64,000 bases of DNA, taken from positions 7,068,001 to 7,132,000 of the forward strand of contig NZ_CP021080.1 in NCBI RefSeq assembly GCF_000802245.2, given 5' to 3'. This stretch comes from Streptomyces pluripotens. GTDB taxonomy: Bacteria > Actinomycetota > Actinomycetes > Streptomycetales > Streptomycetaceae. Positions 53,212 through 63,300 of this stretch are shown here, in pieces; position 1 is the first letter of the stretch, and each line of letters starts with the position of its first letter. Made by a program: the position numbers and the translations under genes. The notes under the pieces were generated by a model. That model saw nothing but the letters and a program-made list of their open reading frames with translations. It made no database searches and was not told where the DNA came from.

Positions 53212-54300
53212 TCAGGCGTCGAAGTCGAGGGTGATGTCGTCGGTGCGAGGGCGGGCGCGGCACGCGAGGGTGTAGCCCGCCGCGAGGTCCCGGTCGTCGA
53301 GGGCGTGCTGGCGGCCCAGGGAAACCGAGCCCGCCACGACCTTGGCGCGGCAGCTGCCGCACACGCCGTCCCGGCACGCGTACGGCACCTCGGGCCGGGC
53401 CCGCAGCACCGGGTCGAGGACCACCTGGTCCCCGGGCTCCATCGCGACCACGGTCGAACGGCCGCCGATCAGCGCCCGCACCCGTCCTGCGGGGGCGTCC
53501 CGGCCTCGCAGGACGGGTGCATGGGGATCGGGCTCGGCAGCGGAGAACACCTCCCAGCACACCCGGTCCGGGCGGACTCCCCAGCCCGCGAGCGTCGTAC
53601 GGGCCGTCTCCACCAGCCCCACCGGACCGCACAGGCTGAACGCGGTGGTGTCGTCGGCCCGCGCGTCCACCAGGGTGAGCAGTCGGAGCAGCCTTTCCCG
53701 GTCGATGCGGCCGGTGAACAGGCCGCTCTCCCGCCGCTCACGCGAGAGGACGTACAGCACGGTGAAACGGTCCACGAACTCGTCCTTCAGGGAGGCGAGT
53801 TCGTCCGCCAGCAGAGCCGTACTCGAGGTGCGTACCGCGTGGACCAGGGAGACCCGGCAGCTTGGGGAGCGACGCAGTGCTCCCGCGGCCATCGCGGCCA
53901 ACGGAGTGATGCCGGTGCCGCCGGCGATCAGTACCTGATGAGCGCCCGGGGTCGCCGGGAGCCCGAACCGGCCGGTGGGTGGGGACAGTTCCACCTCGTC
54001 CCCTGGTGCCAGAACGGTCCCGGCGTAGACGCCGAAGCCGTCGGGTGAGTGGCGTCGGATCACCAGGCGCAGCGCACCCGGGGCGTCGGGCGGCGGGCAC
54101 ACCGAATAGGCCCGGCGCACCTCTCGGCCGCCGGACGGCCGATGCCGGACGACGACATGCCGACCGGGCTCGGCGGTGAAGACGGCGGCGAGCTCCGCGG
54201 GGACGTGCAGCGTCACCGCCACGGTGTCCGCCAGCAGGGACTCGACGCGGCTCACCCGGAGCCGGAACCAGCCGCTGCGGCGGGTCTGGAGCTTGGTCAT
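53212..54300 (-). CDS. antL: PaaE-like ferredoxin reductase (AntL-like)
   Basis: 362 aa. FAD-binding RRAYSVCPPPD, NAD-binding LIAGGTGITPLAAM and SLCGPVGLVE, then a C-terminal [2Fe-2S] domain with CRDGVCGSCRAKV and a fourth Cys in YTLACRARP. This is the electron-supplying subunit of a phenylacetyl-CoA-epoxidase-type oxygenase. Last gene of the five oxygenase genes. Confidence 0.95.
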   Translation of the reverse strand: MTKLQTRRSGWFRLRVSRVESLLADTVAVTLHVPAELAAVFTAEPGRHVVVRHRPSGGREVRRAYSVCPPPDAPGALRLVIRRHSPDGFGVYAGTVLAPGDEVELSPPTGRFGLPATPGAHQVLIAGGTGITPLAAMAAGALRRSPSCRVSLVHAVRTSSTALLADELASLKDEFVDRFTVLYVLSRERRESGLFTGRIDRERLLRLLTLVDARADDTTAFSLCGPVGLVETARTTLAGWGVRPDRVCWEVFSAAEPDPHAPVLRGRDAPAGRVRALIGGRSTVVAMEPGDQVVLDPVLRARPEVPYACRDGVCGSCRAKVVAGSVSLGRQHALDDRDLAAGYTLACRARPRTDDITLDFDA

Positions 54301-54307
54301 GGGCGCC

Positions 54308-54799
54308 TCACACCGTGGCCAGGTACGGGAAGGTCTCGCCGCACGCCGTACAGCGCAGGATCGACTGGCAGCGGGTCGGACCGAACGTGCTGTGCGGCCG
54401 GGTGGCAGCGGAGCCGCAATGTGGGCAGGGCGCGCCGAGACCGAGGCGTACTGGTGTGGGCGCGTTCACCGGGCGGGGCGGCGCGATACCGTGCTCGGCG
54501 AGCTTGCGCCGCCCGGCCGCGGAGATGCGGTCCGTGCTCCACGCCGGGGCCGCAGCCTGGCGCACCTTGCCGTCGGGGTGCCCGCACTCCGCCAGGACAG
54601 CCGCGATCGCCTCGGCGATCGCGGGGAGGGCGGGACAGCCGAGGAAGGTGGGTGTGAACACGACCTCCAGGTGGCCGTCCACCGCTTTCGAGACCCGCTG
54701 TATCACGCCGAGTTCGCCGAGTGACACGACTGGCAGTTCCGGGTCCGGCAGGTCGCACACGCGGGCCGCGACCACGTCGGTCGGCAGGGGATCAGTCAC
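54308..54799 (-). CDS. antK: PaaD-like oxygenase assembly protein (AntK-like)
   Basis: 163 aa. DPELPVVSLGELGVIQ and FTPTFLGCPALPAI are the MIP18/PaaD core. A C-terminal zinc-like pair (CPHCG and CTACG) follows. PaaD-type proteins help mature the oxygenase metal sites. Starts four bases inside antJ, ends seven bases before antL. Confidence 0.94.
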   Translation of the reverse strand: MTDPLPTDVVAARVCDLPDPELPVVSLGELGVIQRVSKAVDGHLEVVFTPTFLGCPALPAIAEAIAAVLAECGHPDGKVRQAAAPAWSTDRISAAGRRKLAEHGIAPPRPVNAPTPVRLGLGAPCPHCGSAATRPHSTFGPTRCQSILRCTACGETFPYLATV

Positions 54800-55548
54800 C
54801 AGGTGCCTCCGGGGAACTGCCGCTGCACCGACTGGAGTTCGGCCACCAGAGGGCCGAACGCCTCAGAATGCAGGCCCTGCCGGCCACCGTGTGCCCGCCA
54901 TCGCGGGGTGGGCAGACTCAGCCCCGCCTGCCCGACGACCTCACCCACCCGTTCCTGCCAGGGGGCGTGCAGCGGGGCGGGCGAGGGGGCGGTGCCGGCC
55001 TCGTCCAGCCGCCGCACCACCTCGTCCTCGTCGAACAACTCGGTCGTGTACGGCCAGACATGGTCGAGCCCAGCCTGCATCCGCCGGGCGCTCTCCGCGG
55101 TCCCCAGGCCCAGCCGTACGGTCCAGCCGTCGGCGTGCCGCCGGTGGTAGCCGGCCTCCGTGGCGGCGCGGGCCGCGACCGCAGCCAGTTCGGGAAGCGC
55201 GGCGCCGGCGAGCGCCTCGTAGTACAGGACCGCGTAGTGGCTGTAGACGAGCTGGCGGGCGATGGTCACCGCAAAGTCGCCGTTGGGGAGTTCGGCGAGC
55301 AGGGTGTTGCCGAACTCGCGGTCGGAGCGTGCGAAGGCGAAGTCGTCCTCGGTGCGGCCGGTGCCGTCGAGCCCGCCGGCCAGTGTGAGGAGGGCGCGGG
55401 CGTGACCGATCAGGTCGAGAGCGATGTTCGACAGCGCGAGGTCCTCCTCGATCGTCGGCGCCCGGGTGATCCACTGGCACAGACGCTGCCCCAGCACGAG
55501 TGCGTCGTCGCCGAGGCGGGAGGCCAGCAGGGCCGCGTCCTCAGTCAT
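54796..55548 (-). CDS. antJ: PaaC-like oxygenase subunit (AntJ-like)
   Basis: 250 aa from ATG 55548. Ferritin-like helices with DDALVLGQRLCQWI, LSNIALDLIGHARALL, AVLYYEALAGAALPEL and EAGYHRRHADGW. It lacks several di-iron carboxylates, as structural PaaC subunits do. Overlaps antI by eight bases and antK by four. Confidence 0.94.
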   Translation of the reverse strand: MTEDAALLASRLGDDALVLGQRLCQWITRAPTIEEDLALSNIALDLIGHARALLTLAGGLDGTGRTEDDFAFARSDREFGNTLLAELPNGDFAVTIARQLVYSHYAVLYYEALAGAALPELAAVAARAATEAGYHRRHADGWTVRLGLGTAESARRMQAGLDHVWPYTTELFDEDEVVRRLDEAGTAPSPAPLHAPWQERVGEVVGQAGLSLPTPRWRAHGGRQGLHSEAFGPLVAELQSVQRQFPGGTW

Positions 55549-55864
55549 CGTGGTCGCCTCCCTCCGCGAGCGGGGCGAAGTGTTCGGGGTAGCGGTAGGG
55601 CTTGTGGCGGGCACCTGCGAAGAAGGGGTCCCGTTCGGTGGGCGAAGCCGCGTGCACCGCGGAGGAACGCACCACCCAGAGCGACAGCGGATCGCCCCGC
55701 CGGGTGTACAGGTCGCGGGCCCGTTCCAAGGCCATGTCCGCGTCGCCGGCCCGCACCGATCCCACATGCAGATGAGCGAGGCCCCGGCGTGGGCGCAGGA
55801 ACACCTCCCAGGAGGCCAGCGCCCCCTCCGCACCGCCCACGGTGTTCTCTTCCGCGCTGTTCAT
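55541..55864 (-). CDS. antI: PaaB-like oxygenase subunit (AntI-like)
   Basis: 107 aa from ATG 55864 (GTG 55867 is equally possible). WEVFLRPRRGLAHLHVGSV and DPFFAGARHKPYRYPEHF are the PaaB core, with ARDLYTRRGDPLSLWVV between. Small bridging subunit of the oxygenase. Its start overlaps the antH stop. Confidence 0.94.
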   Translation of the reverse strand: MNSAEENTVGGAEGALASWEVFLRPRRGLAHLHVGSVRAGDADMALERARDLYTRRGDPLSLWVVRSSAVHAASPTERDPFFAGARHKPYRYPEHFAPLAEGGDHDD

Positions 55865-56883
55865 CACCCCTCCTCCCGGGCGGCGTACGCGGCGGCGGCC
55901 TGTCGCACCCAGGCGCCGTCCTCGTGCGCTGCGACCCGGTGCGCCATGCGCTGCCGGGCGGTGTGCGTGTCGTCACCGAGTGCGTCCCGGTAGGTCTCCC
56001 AGTCGATGGGCCCGAAGTTGTAGTGGCCCCGGTCCGCGTTCCAGCGGATTCCCGGATCAGGCAGGGTCAGCCCCAGCCGTTCGGCCTGTGGCACGCACTG
56101 GTCGACGAAACGCTGACGCAGCTCGTCGTTGGTGTGCCGCTTGATGCCCCACGCGATGGCCTGGCGCGAGACGGCCGCGCCGACCGCCGCCGTGCGCTCG
56201 TGCGCGCCTGTGGTGATCGTGTCGGGCGGGCCGAACATCAGTGCCACCGCGGGCAGCCACCAGCGGTTTACCGCGTCCTGAGCCATCTCCCGCTGTGCGG
56301 GCGTGCCCTCGCACAGGGCCCGCATTAGGTCGTACCCCTGGCGGACGTGGAACGCCTCCTCCTGACAGACGCGACGCATCGCGCGGGCGTAGGGGCCGTA
56401 CGACGTCTGGCACAGCGGCGCCTGGTTGACCACTGCCGCGCCGTCCGTGAGCCAGGCGATGGCCCCGGTGTCCGCCCATGTCAGGGCCGGATGGTTGAAG
56501 GTGGCCGCATACCGCTGCAGACCCCGGTGCAGTGCGTCCAGCAGTTCGGCCCGGTCCACGCCGAGGGTCTCGGCGGCGGCGTACAGGTACAGGCCGTGTC
56601 CTGCCTCGTCCTGGACCTTCGCCAGCAGCACCGACTTGCGGTGCAGGGACGGGGCGCGGGTCAGCCAGGCGCCCTCCGGCTGCATTCCGATGATCTCGGA
56701 GTGCGCGTGCTGCCCGATCTGCCGCAGCAGCATCCGGCGGTAGCCGTCGGGCATCCAGTCGCGCGGCTCGATCGTCTCGCCCGCCGCGAGCAGTGCCTCG
56801 AAACGGTCCAGGAGCCCGTTGTCGGCCCCTGGTGACCGGGACACCTGGTCCGCCGTCGCTGTGCCCTGGCCGATCACGTGCAT
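55864..56883 (-). CDS. antH: PaaA-like di-iron oxygenase subunit (AntH-like)
   Basis: 339 aa from ATG 56883, with GAGGGAG just upstream. Di-iron ligands are visible in [11 protein letters not shown] and [12 protein letters not shown] (ExxH patterns) with more acidic residues on helices between. It is the catalytic subunit of a PaaABCE-type monooxygenase. In antimycin synthesis this complex acts on anthranilyl-AntG and gives 3-aminosalicylate, an unusual hydroxylation with a carboxyl shift. First of eight or nine leftward genes; divergent from antG. Confidence 0.96.
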   Translation of the reverse strand: MHVIGQGTATADQVSRSPGADNGLLDRFEALLAAGETIEPRDWMPDGYRRMLLRQIGQHAHSEIIGMQPEGAWLTRAPSLHRKSVLLAKVQDEAGHGLYLYAAAETLGVDRAELLDALHRGLQRYAATFNHPALTWADTGAIAWLTDGAAVVNQAPLCQTSYGPYARAMRRVCQEEAFHVRQGYDLMRALCEGTPAQREMAQDAVNRWWLPAVALMFGPPDTITTGAHERTAAVGAAVSRQAIAWGIKRHTNDELRQRFVDQCVPQAERLGLTLPDPGIRWNADRGHYNFGPIDWETYRDALGDDTHTARQRMAHRVAAHEDGAWVRQAAAAYAAREEG

Positions 56884-57073
56884 CACTCCCTCGCCTGTGG
56901 CCCTCACTGAGACAAAGAGGCGGTGGACCCGGCTCGCTATCCCGCGGCGTCCGCGGCCGTCCGCGTGACACATGTCACCCGCGCCGGCGGGGATAGCGCG
57001 GCCCCCTGCACGCCTCTTCTCCGGGTGAGACGCGGACGTGACACGTGCGGTAGACCGACGAAAGGGGAACATC
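56884..57073. promoter_or_regulatory. Divergent promoter region antH/antG
   Basis: A 190-bp region. A perfect palindrome GTGACACATGTCAC lies at 56965-56978. GATAG elements occur on both strands facing outward: rightward at 56992-56996 and leftward at 56941-56937, both within a GCGGGATAGCG-like context. The decamer GTGACACGTG recurs at 57038-57047. In antimycin producers these two transcripts need the cluster's own sigma factor; whether these elements are its sites is unproven. Confidence 0.6.
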
Positions 57074-57322
57074 ATGAGCACCATCCGGGAGTTGCTGGTC
57101 GAACTCACCGGTACCACCGAGTACGCCGACACCCTCGGTGACGACGTCGACCTGGCCGGCAGCGGCATCGACTCCGGTGACCTGGTGCGGCTGGTGCTGC
57201 TCGTCGAACAGCGCACGGGCGTGGAGATCACGGCCGCGGACATGGAGACGCTGCGCACCATCGGCGATTACGAGGAGTTCCTGGCTGACCGCACCGTCGC
57301 CGGTTCTTCGGGCGGCGCGTGA
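57074..57322 (+). CDS. antG: Acyl carrier protein (AntG-like)
   Basis: 82 aa from ATG 57074. The phosphopantetheine site is [14 protein letters not shown], with Ser in DSG where most carriers have DSL. It carries the anthranilate unit during ring oxidation. The next gene starts on its stop codon, so ligase and carrier are coupled. Confidence 0.93.
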   Translation: MSTIRELLVELTGTTEYADTLGDDVDLAGSGIDSGDLVRLVLLVEQRTGVEITAADMETLRTIGDYEEFLADRTVAGSSGGA

Positions 57323-58806
57323 TGTGGCTGACCCAGCTGTTGGAGCGCAACCGCCAGTGCTTTCCTGGCCGGCTGGCCCTGGTGGACGAACGTCGGGGCG
57401 TCACCTGGGCCGAGCTGGCCGAGCGCACCACCGAACTCGCCCTGGGCCTCGCCGAGCTCGGCATCCGGCGCGGCGACCGGGTCGCCGTCCTGTCCCAGGA
57501 CCGCATAGAGGTGCTGGAGAGCTACTTCGCGCTGGCCCGCCTCGGAGCCCTGTTCGTGCCGCTGAACCACAGCCTCGCCGTGCCGGAGGTGGCGGGGATC
57601 GTCGAACGCGTCGGCGCGGTGGCGGTGCTGGGCGAGTCGGAGCTCCTGGACCGGCACACCGTGCTGCCGGGCTGCGTCCGCATCCGCATGGCCTTCGACA
57701 AGCCGGCCTTCGCCGCGCTGGGTACGGTCGCCGCGCCGACCGAACTGCCTCTTCTGCCTGACTCCGATCCCGTCGCCATTCTGCACACCTCGGCGACCAC
57801 CGGCCGGGCCAAGGGGGTCACCGTCGACGAGGGCTCGTTCCGTGCCATCGGCCTCGGCTGGCTGGCCGTGGCCCGCCCCGACGACCACGTCATCATGGTC
57901 AACTGCTGCCCGCTCTACCACGGCAGCATGGTCGTCTCCCTCACCTATCTCGCCGCCGGCGCGACCGTCGTCCTCCTGCCCGGCTTCACGCCCCAGAAGG
58001 CCCTCGTGGCGGTGGAAAGGCACCGTGCCACGCACGTGTGGCTGGTGCCGCAGATGCTGCGCTTCATGCTCCAAGCGAAGGCGTCCCGCAGCACCGACCT
58101 CTCCTCCCTGCGCGAGGTGCTCTACGGCGCCGCCCCGATGCCCCTCGACGTCTATGCCGACGCCGTCGCCCGCCTGGGCTGCGGCTTCCGACAGGTGTAC
58201 GGCATGACGGAAGTCGGCGGCCCCTTTGTGACCCTCGGTCCCGAGGAGCATCCCGCGCCCGGCGACGTGACTGCGCGCATCCCCTGCGGGCGGGTCATCC
58301 CGGGGATGTCGGCGCGGGCCGTCGGCAAGGAGGGCAGGGAAGTGCCGCGCGGAGAGATCGGGGAGATCGTCGTCCTCGGACCTGGCTTGATGCAGGGCTA
58401 CTGGGACGACTCCGCTGCCACCGAGGAGGTCTTCCTCGACGGTTGGGCGCGCACGGGGGACCTCGGGTTCATCGACGAGGACGGCCGCATCCACTTGGTG
58501 GACCGCAGCAAGGACCTGATCATCCGGGCCGGGCAGAACGTCTACCCGTCCGAGATCGAACGGGTCCTGATGAGCCATCCGGCGGTTCGGGACGCGGCGG
58601 TCGTGGGCCTTGCGGACGAGGATTACGGCGAGGTTCCACTGGCGTACGTCGTCGCCGAGGACGGCATCGGCGACCGCGAACTCCTGGCCCACCTGGGCGA
58701 GAACCTCGCCCCCTACAAGCGGCCCCGGCGGATCGAGTTCATCGAGCAGGTGCCGCGCAATCCGGCCGGCAAGATCATCAAGAAGCTGCTGCGCGACCGT
58801 ATCTGA
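57322..58806 (+). CDS. antF: Acyl-AMP ligase (AntF-like)
   Basis: 494 aa. Adenylate-forming motifs: ILHTSATTGRAKGVT, YGMTEVGGP, WARTGDLGFID, and the C-terminal PAGKIIKKLL with the catalytic Lys. NCCPLYHGSMVV marks the acid-binding region. In antimycin clusters this ligase activates anthranilate and loads it on AntG. GTG 57319 is an alternative start. Convergent with antE across a 269-bp gap with no clear terminator. Confidence 0.95.
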   Translation: MWLTQLLERNRQCFPGRLALVDERRGVTWAELAERTTELALGLAELGIRRGDRVAVLSQDRIEVLESYFALARLGALFVPLNHSLAVPEVAGIVERVGAVAVLGESELLDRHTVLPGCVRIRMAFDKPAFAALGTVAAPTELPLLPDSDPVAILHTSATTGRAKGVTVDEGSFRAIGLGWLAVARPDDHVIMVNCCPLYHGSMVVSLTYLAAGATVVLLPGFTPQKALVAVERHRATHVWLVPQMLRFMLQAKASRSTDLSSLREVLYGAAPMPLDVYADAVARLGCGFRQVYGMTEVGGPFVTLGPEEHPAPGDVTARIPCGRVIPGMSARAVGKEGREVPRGEIGEIVVLGPGLMQGYWDDSAATEEVFLDGWARTGDLGFIDEDGRIHLVDRSKDLIIRAGQNVYPSEIERVLMSHPAVRDAAVVGLADEDYGEVPLAYVVAEDGIGDRELLAHLGENLAPYKRPRRIEFIEQVPRNPAGKIIKKLLRDRI

Positions 58807-59075
58807 CGGGCCCGGCACGGAGGCCGCCGCACCAGAGGCCCGCGGAGCCCTTGGACCCGCGCCGACCGATGCGCGGGTCCGGGCCCGACGCCGTTCACCG
58901 GCGCTCCGGTTGAGGTCCGGGAGGCCGGTCGAGGCATCCCCGCGACGCGAATCCGCCCCGTTTTCGGGCGGCCGGGCTCGCCTCCCGACCGGACCGGCTG
59001 ACGAGAGGGGGGAACGGGGCCGCAGCGGCAAGGGACGACAGGGCCGCCTCCAGCTGCCGGGCCCCTCACGTACCG

Positions 59076-60299
59076 TCATTCCTCCGCGTTGACCAGCACC
59101 GCCATGTTGCCCGCTGGATGCCGGTTCTCTCGAAGGAGCTGGTGAGCCAGCCCGATCTCCTCGAACCCGAACGTCCGGGACAGACAAGGGTCGATCGCGC
59201 CCTGGTCGATCAGCCGGGTCACCTCGCGTGCCTCCCGCAGGCTGGCGACGTGCGAGCCCTGCAGCCGCTTCTGCCGCATCCACAGGAACCGCAGGTCGAT
59301 GTCGCCGTTGTAGCCGGTCGTACCGCCGCAGATGACCACCATGCCCGCGTTGTCGCACAGGTACATCGAGGTCGGGATGGTGTCGGCCCCCGAGTGCTCC
59401 AGCACGATCCGCGGGGCGCGGCGCTCGCCGAGCACCTCCCAGAAGCGGCGACCGAAGGCACGTGCCCCCGACAGCCATGCGCTCATCGCCTGCTCGTCCG
59501 AGGTGTCCGGCAAGCGCCCCCAGTGGTCGAAATCCCGTCGGTCGATGCAGCCTTGGGCGCCCAGCTGCATGCAGAACTCGCGGCGCTCCTCGCTGGAGAC
59601 GACGGCTACCGGAATGCCACCGGCGTGCCGCACCAACTGGATGGCGATGCTGCCGAGCCCGCCGGCGCCACCCCAGATCAGTACCGGGTCCCCGGGCCGC
59701 ACGGTGTGCGGGTGCCAACCGAACAACTGGCGGTAGGCGGTCGCCGCCGTCGCCATGTAGCAGGACGCCGCGGCCCAGGACAGCCGGGCCGGCTTGGGGT
59801 GGCACATGTAGTCGTCGACGACCGCGAACTGGGCGAACGAGCCGTAGTTCTCCTCATACCCCCACACCCGCAGTGACGAGGAGGTGACCGGGTCGGCGCC
59901 GAGCCGGATGTCCTCGGCGGACTCGTCCCAGCGGCAGGCCAGGGCGACCACCTCATCGCCGGGTTTCACCCCGCGCGCGCCCTCCCCGACGGCCCACACG
60001 ATGCCCGACAGGTCGGAGCCCCCGATGTGGAAGTCCTCCGTGGCGCCCGACTTCTGCCGGGCGGCGATCACGTCCAGTGGTGAACCCAGGGCCGCCCACA
60101 CGTTGTTGTAATTGACACCGGCGGCCATCACCTTGATCAGCACCTGGCCCGGCTGTACGGGCGGCACGTCCACCACCTCGGTCCGGAAGGCGTTGATCGG
60201 CTCGCCGTAGCGCTCCTGCCGGATGAGCGAGGCGTACATCCTCTGGGGCGACGTGCCGAGTTCCGGGGCGTCGCCGAGGTCGAACAGGTCCTTGGACAA
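59076..60299 (-). CDS. antE: Crotonyl-CoA carboxylase/reductase (AntE-like)
   Basis: 407 aa from TTG 60299, chosen because AGGAG lies eight bases upstream and the protein then starts MSKDLFDLGD. AAGVNYNNVWAALGSP, IGGSDLSGIVWAVG and WGYEENYGSFAQF are the crotonyl-CoA reductase/carboxylase signatures; LIWGGAGGLGSIAIQL binds NADPH. It makes alkylmalonyl-CoA for AntD, whose variety sets the C7 side chain of antimycins. Slightly shorter than primary-metabolism Ccr. Confidence 0.94.
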   Translation of the reverse strand: MSKDLFDLGDAPELGTSPQRMYASLIRQERYGEPINAFRTEVVDVPPVQPGQVLIKVMAAGVNYNNVWAALGSPLDVIAARQKSGATEDFHIGGSDLSGIVWAVGEGARGVKPGDEVVALACRWDESAEDIRLGADPVTSSSLRVWGYEENYGSFAQFAVVDDYMCHPKPARLSWAAASCYMATAATAYRQLFGWHPHTVRPGDPVLIWGGAGGLGSIAIQLVRHAGGIPVAVVSSEERREFCMQLGAQGCIDRRDFDHWGRLPDTSDEQAMSAWLSGARAFGRRFWEVLGERRAPRIVLEHSGADTIPTSMYLCDNAGMVVICGGTTGYNGDIDLRFLWMRQKRLQGSHVASLREAREVTRLIDQGAIDPCLSRTFGFEEIGLAHQLLRENRHPAGNMAVLVNAEE

Positions 60300-60349
60300 G
60301 GCAGATCTCCTGAACGTTCGGTCGGGGAGGCGAGAAGGAGGGGGCGGAC

Positions 60350-63300
60350 TCACACGGACAGGGAGCGCAGGGACTTGGCCAGCACCGCGCCGATCACGGC
60401 CATGGGCTCAGGCTCGGTCATCTCGTAATGGCCGCAGGGCACAGCGTGGTCGGTGAGCGTGCCGTCGACGTACGGCCGCCAGGCACCGGCCTTGTCCGGC
60501 GCGAGCGCGAGGTCGCCCCCGTCGGTGCACGGGTCCTGGGTGGCGCTGAAGAACAGTACGTCGCCGTGGAAGACACCGGGCCGGAACTGCGGCACGATGC
60601 GCAGACTGTTGCGCATCACGTCGGCGATCGCGGCTGCCTCGGCACGGGTCACGGGCGACGGGACCTCGCCGGTGTGCTCGGGGATGCTCCGCAGCACGGT
60701 GGCGACGTCGGGTACCTCGCCGGCCGGCAGCCCGGCCACCCGCATGAGCAGCGCCGCGACCTGATGTTCCGCCTGCGCCGGGTCATGGACAGTGCCCTGG
60801 GTCTGCGGCGCATCGAGCATGGCGAGCACCTCAACCTGCTCACCCTGTTCCTGGAGGGCGCAGGCCATCGCGTGTGCCACAAACCCGCCATAGGACCACC
60901 CCAACAAGCGGTAGGGACCACAGGGCTGAACCTGGTGGACCAACTCCACGTACGACGCCACCATCGCCTGTGCGTCCGGCGCGGGCGCCCCGGCGCCGTC
61001 GAGGCCGTGCGCCTGGATCCCCAACACCGGTTGGTTAATGCCGAGATGAGGAAGCAGCCCGCTGTAGCGCCAGGCCACCCCCGCCCCCGGATGGACGCAG
61101 AACAGCGGGGGAGCGTCGCCCTCGGCGCGCAGCGGCAGCAGCGGGCGCAGCGCCTCAGGGGCCGCGTCACGCTCCCCGGTACCGGCCAGGAGCCCGGAGA
61201 CCGTGGGTGTGGCGATCAGCGCGGCTGCGGGCACGTCCAGCACCCCGGCCGAACGGAGCCGGCCGGCCAGGAGCACAGCCCGCATGGAATCGCCGCCCAG
61301 GTCGAAGAAGTTGTCGTCGACGCCGATGCCCTCGATGCCGAGCGCCTCCTCCCACAGCCGGGTGACCGCCTGCTCCTGTGGACTGCGGGGCGCCCGGTGC
61401 TCGGTGGCCAGGTGCGGACGCGGCAGCCGCACGACGCCGGAGTCCGCGAGGGGCTCCCGCACACCGGAGCCGGAGCCGGAGCGGGCGCCGGGGGCGTCGA
61501 TCCAGTACCGGCGCCGGTCGAAGGCGTACCCGGGCAGTGCTACCCGCCGAGAATGCGGCTCCCTGTCCTGCGGGAGGGCGGCATCCACCCCGGCGGCCCA
61601 CAGGCGGCCCAGCGCCCCGGTGAGGACGAAACCGTCGGGGCCGTCGGCCTTGGCGTGCCGCATGGTGGTGACCGTCACCGGCTCCTCGTCCTCCAGCGCG
61701 GCACGCGCCAGCTTGGTCAGACTGTCACCGGGACCGATCTCGACCAGCACCGGTCGACCGCGCTCCCACAGCGCGCCGACACCGTCGGCGAAGCGGACCG
61801 TGCGACGCGTGTGGTTCACCCAGTGGCGTACGTCCGTGGCCTGGGCATCGGTGACCCAGGTACCGGTGACGTTGGTGACGTACGGGAGGGTCGGCGGTCG
61901 CAGACGCAGGGTCCGCAGCTGGGCGGCGAAAGTGTCCAGGATCGGGTCGAGGACGTGGGAGTGCGCGGCGGCCGGCATCCGCAGTCGTCGGAACGGCACC
62001 CCCCGGCGGGAGAGTTCTGCCTCAAGCCGGTCCACCGCGCCGGCCTGCCCGGCGACCGTGCAGGCGGCCGGTCCGTTCACAGCGGCCAGCGACAGATCCG
62101 GGCCGAGGAGCGGCGCGAGGTCGGCCGCCGGGGCGGCGACGCCGACCGTGGCACCGCCGCAGGCGGATATGAGCCGGATGCGCTCGGCGACCACCGGCAG
62201 CATCTCGTCGAGCTCCATCACACCGGCCAGGCAGGCCGCGGTGTACTCGCCCAGCGAGTGCCCGATCAGCGCGTCCGGGTGCACCCCCGCCGCCATGAGG
62301 GTGCGGGCCAGCGCGTACTCCGTGACCAGCAGTGCCAGGAAGGCCTCGGTGCTTGCCGGCTCGACGCGCTCGAACAGTGCGGTGCGTAGATCACCCCCGG
62401 TCACCGGCCGGAGCACACGGGCGCACTGGTCCACCGCGTCGCGGTAGACCTCCTGGTCGCGGTACAGCCCGGCACCCATGCCGACGTACTGGGTGCCGCC
62501 GCCCGGCAGCAGGAACACCACCCGCGGCGGCTCGTCGGGAACCGGCGGGAGCGGCGGCTGCGGTGTGCGCAGCGCGGCGACCGCTTCGGACGTGCTGGCC
62601 GCGGTCACCGCCAACCGGTGACGCAGCACCGGGCGTTCGGTGCGCAGGGAGTACGTGACGTCGGACAGACGCAGGTCCGGCCGGTTGTCCAGATGACGGG
62701 CCAGTGCCTCGGCCTGACCGCGCAGGGCTCCAGCCGTCCGTGCGGACAGCGGGAGCACATGACGGTGCGGTGTCTCCGGTGGCCGGGGCGGATCCTGGAC
62801 GGCCGGTGCCTCCTCCAGGACGACGTGGGCGTTGGTGCCGCCGACGCCGAAGGCACTGACCGCGGCCCGCCGGGGATGCCGCCGCTCCGGCCACTCCTCC
62901 AGGACGGTGGGCACCCGGAACGGCCCGGACGCGAAGTCGATGAGCGGATTGGGGACGTCGAAGTGCAGGCTGGGCGGGATCTGCCGGTGCTCCAGGGCGA
63001 GAACGGCCTTGACCAATCCGGCGACACCGGCTGCCGCGCCGAGGTGACCGATGTTGGTCTTGACCGAGCCCAGAGCGCAGAACCCGCGGCGATCGGTGCT
63101 CTGTCGGAACGCCTCGGTGAGCGCGGCCACTTCGATCGGGTCGCCTATGCGGGTGGCGGTGCCGTGTGCCTCGACCAGGTCGATGGTTCCCGCGTCGACG
63201 TCGGCCTGGGCCTGTGCGGCGAGGATCACCTCGGTCTGCCCGGCCGCACTGGGAGCGGTGAAGCCCACCTTGCGGCGGCCGTCGTTGTTGACCGCGGAAC

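Noticed and set aside
53212..56883. Phenylacetate degradation (paa) operon
   Set aside because: No phenylacetyl-CoA ligase, isomerase or ring-opening genes follow; the carrier, ligase and PKS neighbours fit antimycin synthesis.
58807..59075. Possible small gene between antF and antE
   Set aside because: Frames are Arg/Pro-rich, start sites lack ribosome binding signals and the gap is simply between converging genes.
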